In this document: piece by piece, positions 8,210 through 15,007 of the stretch
How the letters are laid out: each line of letters opens with the position of its first letter
Numbering within the stretch: position 1 is the stretch's first letter
DNA from: Bacillota bacterium
GTDB lineage: Bacteria; Bacillota; Clostridia; Acetivibrionales; DSM-1351
NCBI GenBank assembly: GCA_023436485.1
Contig: JAEZIU010000209.1
Location: 1-15,007, forward strand
Direction: 5' to 3'
Length of the DNA stretch: 15,007 bases
Notes under the pieces: model-generated
Database searches by the model: none
What the model was told of the DNA's origin: nothing
What the model saw: only the letters and a program-made list of their open reading frames with translations
Made by a program: the position numbers and the translations under genes

Positions 8210-10262
8210 ATATATGCCTATTGGTACTAAATTCCCGCATATTCTCCATGGAGGAGATTACAACCCTGAGCAGTGGTTGGCGACACCAATGGTCCTGGAC
8301 GAAGATTTTAGACTTATGAAGCTTGCCCATTGCAATGTTATGACTGTAGGAATCTTCTCGTGGATGGCTTTGGAACCGGAAGAGGGGAAGTATAATTTTG
8401 ATTGGCTGGACAATATTTTGGACAGACTTGCTCAAAGCAGAATGACAGCTATTCTGGCTACTCCCAGTGGTGCAAAACCCCCGTGGATGTCACAGAAATA
8501 CCCTGAAATATTGCGAACTCAGGCTGACAGGTTAAAGGATTTGCATGGGGGACGTCATAACCATTGTTTTACATCCCCAATCTATCGTGAAAAGGTGAGC
8601 CAAATCAATCGTATGCTGGCAGAACGGTATGGAAAGCACCCCGCACTGATTTTGTGGCATATCTCAAATGAATACAGCGGGGAATGTCATTGTACGTTAT
8701 GTCAGGAAGCCTTCCGCAATTTTCTTCGAAAGAAGTATGATAATGACCTTGAAAAGCTTAATCATGAGTGGTGGACGGGCTTTTGGGCACATCGATTTAC
8801 ACATTGGTCACAAATTGAGTCGCCATCTCCACGGGGTGAACATGAGACTCATGGACTTATACTGGACTGGAAGAGATTTGTTTCTCACCAGACAATAGAT
8901 TTTTTCAAAAACGAGATTAAACCCTTACGGGAATTGACGCCGGATATTCCTGTTACTACAAATCTTATGGGAACCTTTCGCGGTATAGAATACAGGGAAC
9001 TTGCAAAAGAGTTGGATATAGTTTCCTGGGACAATTATCCTACATGGCATACAACAGAGCAACCGGATTGGAAAATCGGTGTAAGAACCTCCTTTGTCCA
9101 TGATCTCAACAGGTCTCTAAAGCAGGGTAAACCATTTATGATGATGGAAAGTACCCCAAGTACCGTCAACTGGCAGAAGGTGAACAAGCTAAAACGACCC
9201 GGTATGCATATGTTATCGTCATTACAGGCAGTAGCTCACGGAAGTGACACAGTTCAGTACTTTCAGTGGCGAAAATCACGGGGAAGTTTTGAAAAATTTC
9301 ATGGTGCAGTGGTGGATCATGCAGGCCATGAGAATACCCGTGTTTTCAGGGATGTTGCACAGGTGGGGCAAGTACTTGAAATGCTGGACGAGGTTGTAGG
9401 AACTACGGTTCATCCGCAAGTAGCTATAGTATACGATTGGGAAAATCGTTGGGCCCTGGAGGAGGCACAGGCTCTTGCACGTGACAGGATAAAGTACGAG
9501 GAAACCTGTGTTGACCACTATACGCCTTTCTGGAAACAAGGCATACCCGTGGATATAATAGGTGCCAGAGAAGATTTTTCACAGTACAGGCTTGTTATTG
9601 CACCTATGCTCTATATGACTCATCCCGGTGTGGGAGAGAGAATCGAGGCATTTGTCAGGGAGGGAGGAATCTTTATCACCACCTATTGGAGCGGAATTGT
9701 AAACGAAAATGACCTATGTCATTTGGGCGGATTTCCGGGTCCCCTTCGTGCAGTCACAGGTATTTGGAGCGAGGAAATAGATACTCTGCACCCGGAGGAA
9801 AACAACAGTATCGTAATGAGAGAAAATCCTTTGAGTCTTTCCGGCACTTATAGAGTGAAGGACTTCTGTGATTTGATTCACGCAGAATCCGCTCAAGTTC
9901 TGGCTGTGTATGGCGACGATTTTTATCAAGGGCGGCCGGCACTTACGGTTAACCGTTTTGGAAAGGGAAATGCCTACTACATGGCAGCCCGTACAGGAGC
10001 AGATTTTCTTGATAACTTTTACAATGCTATTGTTGAAAAATTATCAATTTCACGTACACTGGACGTGGAACTGACCTGCGGCGTGACAGCACAGCTTCGT
10101 ACAGACGGACAAAACCGCTACATATTTATAATGAATTTCAATGCAAAAAAAGAAGAGATATGTCTTGCCGGGATTTACACAGATATGTTTACCGGGGAAG
10201 AGAGGCAAGGAGTGCTGGAACTCAATCCATTTGACGTAAAAGTGTTGAGAGTTAAAGCATAA
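8202..10262 (+). CDS. Beta-galactosidase, glycoside hydrolase family 42
   Basis: Retaining GH42 enzyme of 686 residues expected to remove terminal beta-galactose from short oligosaccharides in the cytoplasm; GH42 enzymes are usually trimers. The N-terminal barrel begins with GGDYNPEQW (17-25), a family signature. Acid/base E157 lies in HISNEY and nucleophile E316 in MMMEST. C122, C162, C164 and C167 match the four-cysteine zinc site known in Thermus GH42. A trimerisation domain (about 400-610) and a small C-terminal beta domain follow. No signal peptide is seen. AAAGGAGA (8185-8192), inside the regulator gene, is its ribosome binding site, and the start overlaps the regulator stop by 8 bp, which suggests translational coupling. 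In this locus the likely substrate is galactosylated xyloglucan fragments; plain galactosides remain possible. Confidence 0.94.
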   Translation: MDKYMPIGTKFPHILHGGDYNPEQWLATPMVLDEDFRLMKLAHCNVMTVGIFSWMALEPEEGKYNFDWLDNILDRLAQSRMTAILATPSGAKPPWMSQKYPEILRTQADRLKDLHGGRHNHCFTSPIYREKVSQINRMLAERYGKHPALILWHISNEYSGECHCTLCQEAFRNFLRKKYDNDLEKLNHEWWTGFWAHRFTHWSQIESPSPRGEHETHGLILDWKRFVSHQTIDFFKNEIKPLRELTPDIPVTTNLMGTFRGIEYRELAKELDIVSWDNYPTWHTTEQPDWKIGVRTSFVHDLNRSLKQGKPFMMMESTPSTVNWQKVNKLKRPGMHMLSSLQAVAHGSDTVQYFQWRKSRGSFEKFHGAVVDHAGHENTRVFRDVAQVGQVLEMLDEVVGTTVHPQVAIVYDWENRWALEEAQALARDRIKYEETCVDHYTPFWKQGIPVDIIGAREDFSQYRLVIAPMLYMTHPGVGERIEAFVREGGIFITTYWSGIVNENDLCHLGGFPGPLRAVTGIWSEEIDTLHPEENNSIVMRENPLSLSGTYRVKDFCDLIHAESAQVLAVYGDDFYQGRPALTVNRFGKGNAYYMAARTGADFLDNFYNAIVEKLSISRTLDVELTCGVTAQLRTDGQNRYIFIMNFNAKKEEICLAGIYTDMFTGEERQGVLELNPFDVKVLRVKA

Positions 10263-10266
10263 TAAA

Positions 10267-10313
10267 AAGGGGCTGTTAAAAACATAAAACTCTATGTTTT
10301 TTAACAGCCCTTT
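10267..10313. terminator. Bidirectional Rho-independent terminator between GH42 and trpB genes
   Basis: A stem of about 20 bp (10267-10286 with 10293-10313), with one bulged T and a G-T pair near its base, closes a 6-nt loop (10287-10292). The core GGGCTGTT pairs with AACAGCCC. The plus side is followed by a T-rich stretch, and the minus side by TTTTTATTA. It lies between convergent genes, 4 nt after the GH42 stop and 27 nt from the trpB stop, so it should end both transcripts. Confidence 0.85.
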
Positions 10314-10340
10314 CTGTATATTTGCTTTTTAAGCTGAAAA

Positions 10341-11705
10341 CTACTTTATATTCGGCAAATTCTGCAAACTTTTATTTGCAGATTCAGGAGCAAATTCTAT
10401 ATCATCAATAAGTCCGTTATAATAATTTTCATATGCAGCAAAATCAAAGTACCCGTGTCCGCTGAGACAGAACAGAATTACTTTTTCCTCACCGGATTCT
10501 TTTGCAAGGATAGCTTCATCCATTGCAGCCCTTATAGCATGTGCCGATTCGGGAGCAGGAACTATTCCCTCAGCCCGTGCAAAGGCAACCGCCGCTTCAA
10601 AAACAGCTTTCTGGCCATATGCTTTTGCTTCGATGATTCCGTCATGGTACAACTGGCTTACAATTGCTGAATCTCCGTGGTATCTCAAGCCGCCTGCATG
10701 TATACCGGATGGAATAAAGTCATGTCCTAAAGTATACATTTTAGTTATTGGAGCAGCTTTTGCAGTATCTCCGTAGTCATATGCAAACACACCCTTTGTC
10801 AAAGTGGGACATGCTGAAGGTTCAACTGCAACTGCTCTTAATTTACGTCCATTAAGTTTATCCTGTAAGAACGGGAAGGACATACCGGCAAAATTGCTTC
10901 CGCCTCCGCAGCAAGCAAAAATAACATCAGGATATTCATCCAAATACTCCATTTGTTTTTTTGCTTCAATACCTATAATTGATTGATGCAGGCATACGTG
11001 GTTTAGAACACTTCCCAGTGCATAGTTGGTATCAGCATGAGTTGCTGCATCCTCAACTGCTTCACTTATTGCAATACCAAGACTGCCTGAACAATCAGGG
11101 TCTCTTTCCAAAATACTTCTTCCGCTGTTGGTTAGTGTGCTGGGACTTGCTACAACATTTGCACCAAAGGTTTTCATGAATGAACGCCTGTATGGCTTTT
11201 GCTGGTAGCTCACATTTACCATATAAACCGAACATTCCAACCCAAACTGGCTTGTTGCAAGGCTTAAGGCACTACCCCATTGGCCTGCACCTGTTTCGGT
11301 TGCAAGTCTTTTTATCCCTGCCAGTTTATTGTAATATACCTGTGGGATTGCGGTATTAAGCTTGTGGCTTCCCGTAGCATTTGTTCCTTCATATTTGTAA
11401 TAAATTCTGGCAGGAGTACCCAACAGTTTTTCAAGAGCTTTTGCCCTGTAAAGAGGACTTGGCCTGAACTGGCAATACATTTGACGAACCTCGTCAGGGA
11501 TATCTATGTAACGTTCAGAAGACATTTCCTGTTTGATTACTTCATCCGGAAAAATAGCCTTCATATCATCAGGCTTAATAATATCAAGTGTTGCGGGATT
11601 GTGGTAGGGTTCGGGCTTATTTGGCATATCTGCCACAATGTTATACCATTGCTTAGGGATATCCTTTTCGGACAGAATTACCTTGCTGATCTCATCTCTT
11701 CTCAT
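10341..11705 (-). CDS. trpB: Tryptophan synthase beta chain, TrpB2 type
   Basis: PLP-dependent enzyme that joins indole and serine to make tryptophan. This is the longer TrpB2 form: 454 residues against about 400 for TrpB1, with an extended N-terminus and the IPKQWYN segment typical of TrpB2. K115 in GSHKLNTA should bind PLP, E137 in ETGAGQWG is the catalytic glutamate, and GGGSN (267-271) binds the cofactor phosphate. ATG 11705 is chosen because GGAGG (11715-11711) precedes it. An ATG at 11717 lies across that ribosome binding site and has only a poor one of its own. There is no trpA or other trp gene beside it. TrpB2 proteins work poorly with TrpA and may salvage free indole or deaminate serine; which applies here cannot be read from the sequence. 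Confidence 0.93.
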   Translation of the reverse strand: MRRDEISKVILSEKDIPKQWYNIVADMPNKPEPYHNPATLDIIKPDDMKAIFPDEVIKQEMSSERYIDIPDEVRQMYCQFRPSPLYRAKALEKLLGTPARIYYKYEGTNATGSHKLNTAIPQVYYNKLAGIKRLATETGAGQWGSALSLATSQFGLECSVYMVNVSYQQKPYRRSFMKTFGANVVASPSTLTNSGRSILERDPDCSGSLGIAISEAVEDAATHADTNYALGSVLNHVCLHQSIIGIEAKKQMEYLDEYPDVIFACCGGGSNFAGMSFPFLQDKLNGRKLRAVAVEPSACPTLTKGVFAYDYGDTAKAAPITKMYTLGHDFIPSGIHAGGLRYHGDSAIVSQLYHDGIIEAKAYGQKAVFEAAVAFARAEGIVPAPESAHAIRAAMDEAILAKESGEEKVILFCLSGHGYFDFAAYENYYNGLIDDIEFAPESANKSLQNLPNIK

Positions 11706-11748
11706 CTTAACCTCCATATCCTTTACGTTTAAAGGATTTCTTAACTAG

Positions 11749-11776
11749 TCTATATAATATTTTACTTGATTTGCAA
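11749..11776 (-). promoter_or_regulatory. Candidate trpB promoter with overlapping inverted repeat
   Basis: On the minus strand TTGCAA (11776-11771) and TATAGA (11754-11749) are 16 nt apart and predict a leader of about 35-40 nt. A short inverted repeat, TTACTT (11762-11767) and AAGTAA (11776-11781), straddles the -35 and could be an operator. The leader is too short for a T-box or a trp attenuator. Confidence 0.35.
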
Positions 11777-11873
11777 AGTAAGTCAATAAAATTATTTTGA
11801 TACCGGAGGATTAAAAATCTTTCTGAAGAATATAAATTTATTATAGTAAAAGGTAGGACAAGGGAGGCTTGCA

Positions 11874-12656
11874 ATGTTTAGATATTTTTTTACTTACATA
11901 GACAATATACCGAGGAGATTTCACAACTCTCTGTTTTCTTCACAGCATCTTCTTGCTGTGGGCATGTTAGTATGCATGTGGTGTATTATGACTATATTGT
12001 TCAAGGATAAGAGTGAAGAAAAAAAGTGGAGGATGCTTATACTAACCAGCTTGCTGCTGCCCCTGACAGAAGGCGCACAGGTGTTATGGTACAACGCTGT
12101 AGGGCAGTTTTCCTGGGGGTATACAATGCCCTTTCACTTGTGCAGCCTTATGTGTATTATACTTCCGATAATGACTATTACCAGAAGCAGATTACTGATG
12201 GAATATTCATATGCTATGGGGCTGGCACCGGCCTTTATGACACTTTTAACACCGGATGTTTACTTTTATCCGTCCTTTTCATTTATATATATACAAACCA
12301 TGCTGGTTCACGGAATCATTTGTTTTATTCCGCTTTTCATGGTCTTTGGCATGGGTTTCAGACCGGATATAAGAAGCCTTCCAAAGACTATTGCTATGCT
12401 GGTGATTTTTGCTTTAATGGTTACTCCTGTTAATATAGCTACTAAAGGGAATTACTTTTTTTTAAGGTCTCCGGCACCGGGTTCACCCATGGAAGTTTTT
12501 GCAAAGTATGTTGGAAGTCCTTGGTATATAATACCAACATTTCTTCTGGGATGCCTGCTTTGGATTGTTTTATATACGCCTTTTGTCTTTATTAAAAGGC
12601 ACAAAAAGTATGCACAGAAGCATAGTGACAAGGACAAAATAACAATATCATTTTAA
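11874..12656 (+). CDS. Multi-pass membrane protein, YwaF/TIGR02206 (TMEM164-like) family
   Basis: A 260-residue protein with six or seven hydrophobic helices (about 22-43, 53-72, 86-105, 110-126, 133-158, 170-188 and 216-240) and a basic C-terminal tail. MPFHLCS (85-91), with H88 and C90, a further histidine in LVHG (H146), and NYFFLRSPAPGSP (193-205) are the marks by which I recognise the family. Bacterial members have no settled function; the related human TMEM164 has been reported to be a membrane phospholipid acyltransferase using a conserved cysteine, so a lipid role is possible here. GGGAGG (11862-11867) lies 6 nt before the ATG. A weak promoter, TTTCTG/TATAGT (11820-11847), may drive it. 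Its stop overlaps the end of the convergent Rieske protein gene by 9 bp. Confidence 0.82.
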   Translation: MFRYFFTYIDNIPRRFHNSLFSSQHLLAVGMLVCMWCIMTILFKDKSEEKKWRMLILTSLLLPLTEGAQVLWYNAVGQFSWGYTMPFHLCSLMCIILPIMTITRSRLLMEYSYAMGLAPAFMTLLTPDVYFYPSFSFIYIQTMLVHGIICFIPLFMVFGMGFRPDIRSLPKTIAMLVIFALMVTPVNIATKGNYFFLRSPAPGSPMEVFAKYVGSPWYIIPTFLLGCLLWIVLYTPFVFIKRHKKYAQKHSDKDKITISF

Positions 12657-14180
12657 CCTGTCAAGAGGTTTCAGAGCAGGACCTTCAATCACTGTCCCAT
12701 CATAACTGTATCTGGAAGCATGACAGGGGCAATCCCAGGTTTTCTCAGCTGAATTCCAATGTACTTCACAGCCCAGATGCTTACACGTTGTGTCAACAAT
12801 AAAAACATTACCGTCATTATCCATGTAAGCTCCGGCTTTTTTACCGTCGAATTTTACTGCCTTACCTTCACCCGGCTGTATTGTAAACTCTTCCGAAGGC
12901 GATTCCAGCTTTCCTGAAACAAGGTTGTCAACAACATCTGCATTTTCTTTTATAAAGTTCTTGGCAGAGCTGACAGGAGTGAACCTTGATGGTTTGAATA
13001 TATTTTCAGTTTCGCTTTTTCCGTTGGCAATAATATCACGTATTATCATTGCCGATACATGACTGGTTGTCATACCCCATTTCTGGAACCCTGTGGCTAC
13101 AAATATATTCATTTTATTACCTGTTATATGCCCTATAAAAGGTACTTCGTTCATTACTGTATAATCCTGAGCTGACCATCGGTAAGGTACATCTGTAGCC
13201 TGAAAGACAGTTTCCGCAAAGTTTATCAAATTTGTATAATGTTCTTTCTCATTTTTGTCTTCACCGGTTTTGTGGTGTTCCCCACCTAGAATAAGAAGCT
13301 GACTACCGTCTTCTCCGGGTTGAGTTCTAATAGACCTTGTAGGTTCTTCGTAGGAGATATACATTCCATAGGGAACATTCACAGGTGATTTTACCGCAAG
13401 TGAATAGGAGCGTTCAGCGTACATTCTGGCAGAATAGAATCCCCAGCCATCGTAAAAAGGGAAATGACTGGCTACTATTACCTTATCTGATTTTATACTG
13501 AATCCGCTTCGGGTAGATGTTGTACATTCACGGTCCTCATGTATGTCGAGGGCCACCGTGTTCTCAAAAATGTGTCCGCCGTTTTTTACAAATATATCTG
13601 CTAGTGACAAAAGATACTTTCGTGGATGAAACTGTGCCTGATTATCAAAGCAAACTGCTCCCTGAACTGCAAAGGGGAGTGGCAGAGAAGCTTCATACCT
13701 CGCAGGTAGACCAAGAGATTTCGCTGCATTGACCTCCTCTTCGATAACATTTATATATTGTTCTTCCTTTGTGTATACAAAGTTTGGTTGACGGCTGAAA
13801 TCACACTGTATATTGTTTTCTTTTATTATGTCTTCAATCATTGATATGGCTTTTTCGTTAATTTCTCCGTATTTGCCCGCACCTTCTTCTCCCAATTGTT
13901 TTATCAGTTTGGCATACTTCACGCTATGGAGAGAGCTGATTTTGGCAGTAGTGTGGCCTGAAGTAGAATGGGCAATTCTGTTGGCATCTATTATAACAAC
14001 ATCCAAGCCTTCCTTTTGAAGTAAATATGCTGTGGATATTCCTGTTATACCGCCTCCCACAACCAATATATCTGCTTTAATATTTTCATTCAGTTCCGGG
14101 TAACCTGTTTCAGGTGTTGATCCGATCCAATAAGATTCTACCGGCCTTGAGAATGCTTTCTCTATTAGATTCTGTGGCAT
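12648..14180 (-). CDS. FAD-dependent oxidoreductase with C-terminal Rieske [2Fe-2S] domain (YhfW-like)
   Basis: Two-domain redox protein of 510 residues, about the length of Bacillus subtilis YhfW. Residues 35-385 form a DAO-type flavin domain: VVGGGITGIS (40-49) is the FAD dinucleotide-binding loop, and GHTTAKISSLHS (75-86) and VATGFQKWGM (361-370) are typical of the family. The C-terminal 80 residues are a Rieske domain with cluster ligands C466, H468, C484 and H487. C471 and C486 occupy the positions of the disulfide found in bc1/b6f-type Rieske proteins. No signal peptide or Tat motif is seen, so it is probably cytoplasmic. AAGGAG (14193-14188) stands 7 nt before the ATG. Substrate and physiological role are unknown; electron transfer from an amine or similar donor is only a guess. 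Confidence 0.9.
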   Translation of the reverse strand: MPQNLIEKAFSRPVESYWIGSTPETGYPELNENIKADILVVGGGITGISTAYLLQKEGLDVVIIDANRIAHSTSGHTTAKISSLHSVKYAKLIKQLGEEGAGKYGEINEKAISMIEDIIKENNIQCDFSRQPNFVYTKEEQYINVIEEEVNAAKSLGLPARYEASLPLPFAVQGAVCFDNQAQFHPRKYLLSLADIFVKNGGHIFENTVALDIHEDRECTTSTRSGFSIKSDKVIVASHFPFYDGWGFYSARMYAERSYSLAVKSPVNVPYGMYISYEEPTRSIRTQPGEDGSQLLILGGEHHKTGEDKNEKEHYTNLINFAETVFQATDVPYRWSAQDYTVMNEVPFIGHITGNKMNIFVATGFQKWGMTTSHVSAMIIRDIIANGKSETENIFKPSRFTPVSSAKNFIKENADVVDNLVSGKLESPSEEFTIQPGEGKAVKFDGKKAGAYMDNDGNVFIVDTTCKHLGCEVHWNSAEKTWDCPCHASRYSYDGTVIEGPALKPLDRLK

Positions 14181-14281
14181 ATTTTTTCTCCTTAATTCAA
14201 GTGAGTTTCTATTAATTTATATTGTTAGAATATCCAGATTTTTTAAAGAAATTCATATGGAGCTGTTCTATTCTGTTTAAC

Positions 14282-14310
14282 TTAACCTTGATAGGTCAAT
14301 ATTTTATAAG
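14282..14310 (+). promoter_or_regulatory. Candidate promoter of the ubiD-family gene
   Basis: TTAACC (14282-14287) and TATAAG (14305-14310) are 17 nt apart, each one or two bases from consensus, and predict a start about 22 nt before the ATG at 14339. It lies in the 158-bp gap between this gene and the divergent Rieske protein gene. I found no convincing promoter for the leftward gene in that gap. Confidence 0.4.
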
Positions 14311-14338
14311 GCTTGACTTTTTAAAGAAAGGGGAATTT

Positions 14339-15007
14339 ATGGCTTATTCAGACCTCCATGAATTTATAGCTAAACTTGAAGAAAAACAACTTATTAAAAG
14401 AATAAAATCGGAAACGGAGTCAGAGCTTGAAATTACCGAAATAACCGACAGAGTGGTGAAAAGCGGGGGGCCGGCTCTTCTTTTTGAAAAGGTAAAGAAT
14501 TCAAAATTCCCATTGCTTATAAATACTTTTGGAAGCTACGAAAGGCTGAACCTTGCATTGGGTGTTAAAAATATCGAGGAAGCTGCGGGGAAAATAGGTG
14601 ATTTTATTGATACGGCAAATTATGCGGGGTTTATTAAAACCATAAAAGCAGTTCCGTCTTTGCTCCAGCTGACAGCTGTTTTTCCAATAAAACTTCCCAC
14701 AAAAGGAAAGTGCCAGCAGGTAATTGATTACAGTCCCGATTTGGGAAACCTTCCAATACTTAAATGCTGGCCCGATGACGGAGGCAGATTTATTACTTTG
14801 CCTGTGGTTATAACAAAAGACCCTGAAACAGGTATACAAAATATGGGTATGTACCGTATGCAGGTTTATGATGGACAAACTACGGGAATGCACTGGCATC
14901 TTCACAAGGATGGTAGAAATATATATGACAAGTACCGCAGTACCGGCGGAAAAATGCCTGTATCTGTAGCAATAGGCTGTGATCCTGTGGTGATTTATTC
15001 TGCAACT
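14339..15007 (+). CDS. UbiD-family prenylated-FMN decarboxylase, 3' end outside the window
   Basis: The frame is open from ATG 14339 to the last base, giving the first 223 residues of a protein whose family is usually 450-620 residues. UbiD enzymes use prenylated FMN to add or remove CO2 on aromatic or unsaturated acids, including a step in ubiquinone and some menaquinone routes. Visible marks are the N-terminal LHEFIAKLEEKQLIKRI (6-22), the QVIDYSPDLGNLPIL region (127-141), NMGMYRMQVYDG (168-179) and GMHWHLHKDG (183-192). N168, R173 and H189 align, from memory, with metal and cofactor ligands. The catalytic glutamates lie beyond the edge. GGGG (14330-14333) precedes the start by 5 nt. Whether the substrate is a menaquinone precursor or another acid cannot be told; no ubiX partner is in the window. 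Confidence 0.9.
   Translation, partial: MAYSDLHEFIAKLEEKQLIKRIKSETESELEITEITDRVVKSGGPALLFEKVKNSKFPLLINTFGSYERLNLALGVKNIEEAAGKIGDFIDTANYAGFIKTIKAVPSLLQLTAVFPIKLPTKGKCQQVIDYSPDLGNLPILKCWPDDGGRFITLPVVITKDPETGIQNMGMYRMQVYDGQTTGMHWHLHKDGRNIYDKYRSTGGKMPVSVAIGCDPVVIYSAT

Noticed and set aside
11280..11732. Rightward open frame of 150 codons opposite trpB
   Set aside because: It is the complement of well-conserved TrpB2 coding sequence and its translation has no recognisable domain.
11718..11873. T-box, riboswitch or trp attenuator upstream of trpB
   Set aside because: The predicted leader is only about 35-40 nt, with no leader peptide and no alternative hairpins.
12026..12433. Second rightward frame of 135 codons inside the membrane protein gene
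   Set aside because: Frame-shifted reading of a clear multi-helix protein; no start signal and no family likeness.
14501..14905. Leftward frame of 134 codons opposite the UbiD-family gene
   Set aside because: The plus strand encodes unmistakable UbiD motifs throughout, so this is an antisense artefact.
1..15007. CRISPR arrays, tRNA or rRNA genes, insertion sequences, phage or defence genes
   Set aside because: Looked for on both strands; no regularly spaced repeats, no tRNA-like cloverleaf, and no transposase, integrase or defence-type protein among the frames.

Overview
The window looks like chromosomal DNA of a low-GC, Gram-positive anaerobe of the Clostridia. Start sites have strong AAGGAG/GGAGG ribosome binding sites, intergenic DNA is AT-rich, and promoters resemble sigma-A sites. 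The gene set recalls cellulolytic Ruminiclostridium (the Clostridium cellulolyticum/papyrosolvens group). The organism assignment is inferred from gene content and memory, not from a search.

Positions 1-278 hold the first codons of a probable leftward gene cut by the window edge, then a divergent control region. That region contains a 21-bp-spaced direct repeat, a strong hairpin and a good -10 box for the rightward genes. Positions 279-10262 form one rightward carbohydrate locus: a YicI-type GH31 alpha-xylosidase, a GH3 beta-glucosidase, a YesM-type sensor kinase, a YesN/AraC-type response regulator and a GH42 beta-galactosidase. The kinase has its own promoter. The regulator and beta-galactosidase overlap by 8 bp. 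A bidirectional hairpin terminator closes the locus.

The three hydrolases have no signal peptides, so they should act in the cytoplasm on imported oligosaccharides. Together they have the activities needed to take apart galactosylated xyloglucan oligosaccharides: GH42 removes beta-galactose, GH31 removes alpha-1,6-xylose from the non-reducing end, and GH3 removes the exposed beta-glucose. The two-component pair probably senses a sugar outside the cell and switches the locus on. No transporter lies in the window, so uptake must be encoded elsewhere.

Positions 10341-15007 hold unrelated single genes: a leftward TrpB2-type tryptophan synthase beta chain without trpA; a rightward multi-pass membrane protein of the YwaF/TIGR02206 (TMEM164-like) family; a leftward FAD oxidoreductase with a C-terminal Rieske [2Fe-2S] domain (YhfW-like); and the first 223 codons of a rightward UbiD-family decarboxylase that runs off the right edge. 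The membrane protein and the Rieske protein overlap tail to tail by 9 bp. There is no gene-free gap longer than about 250 bp. I saw no tRNA, rRNA, CRISPR array, insertion sequence or phage gene.
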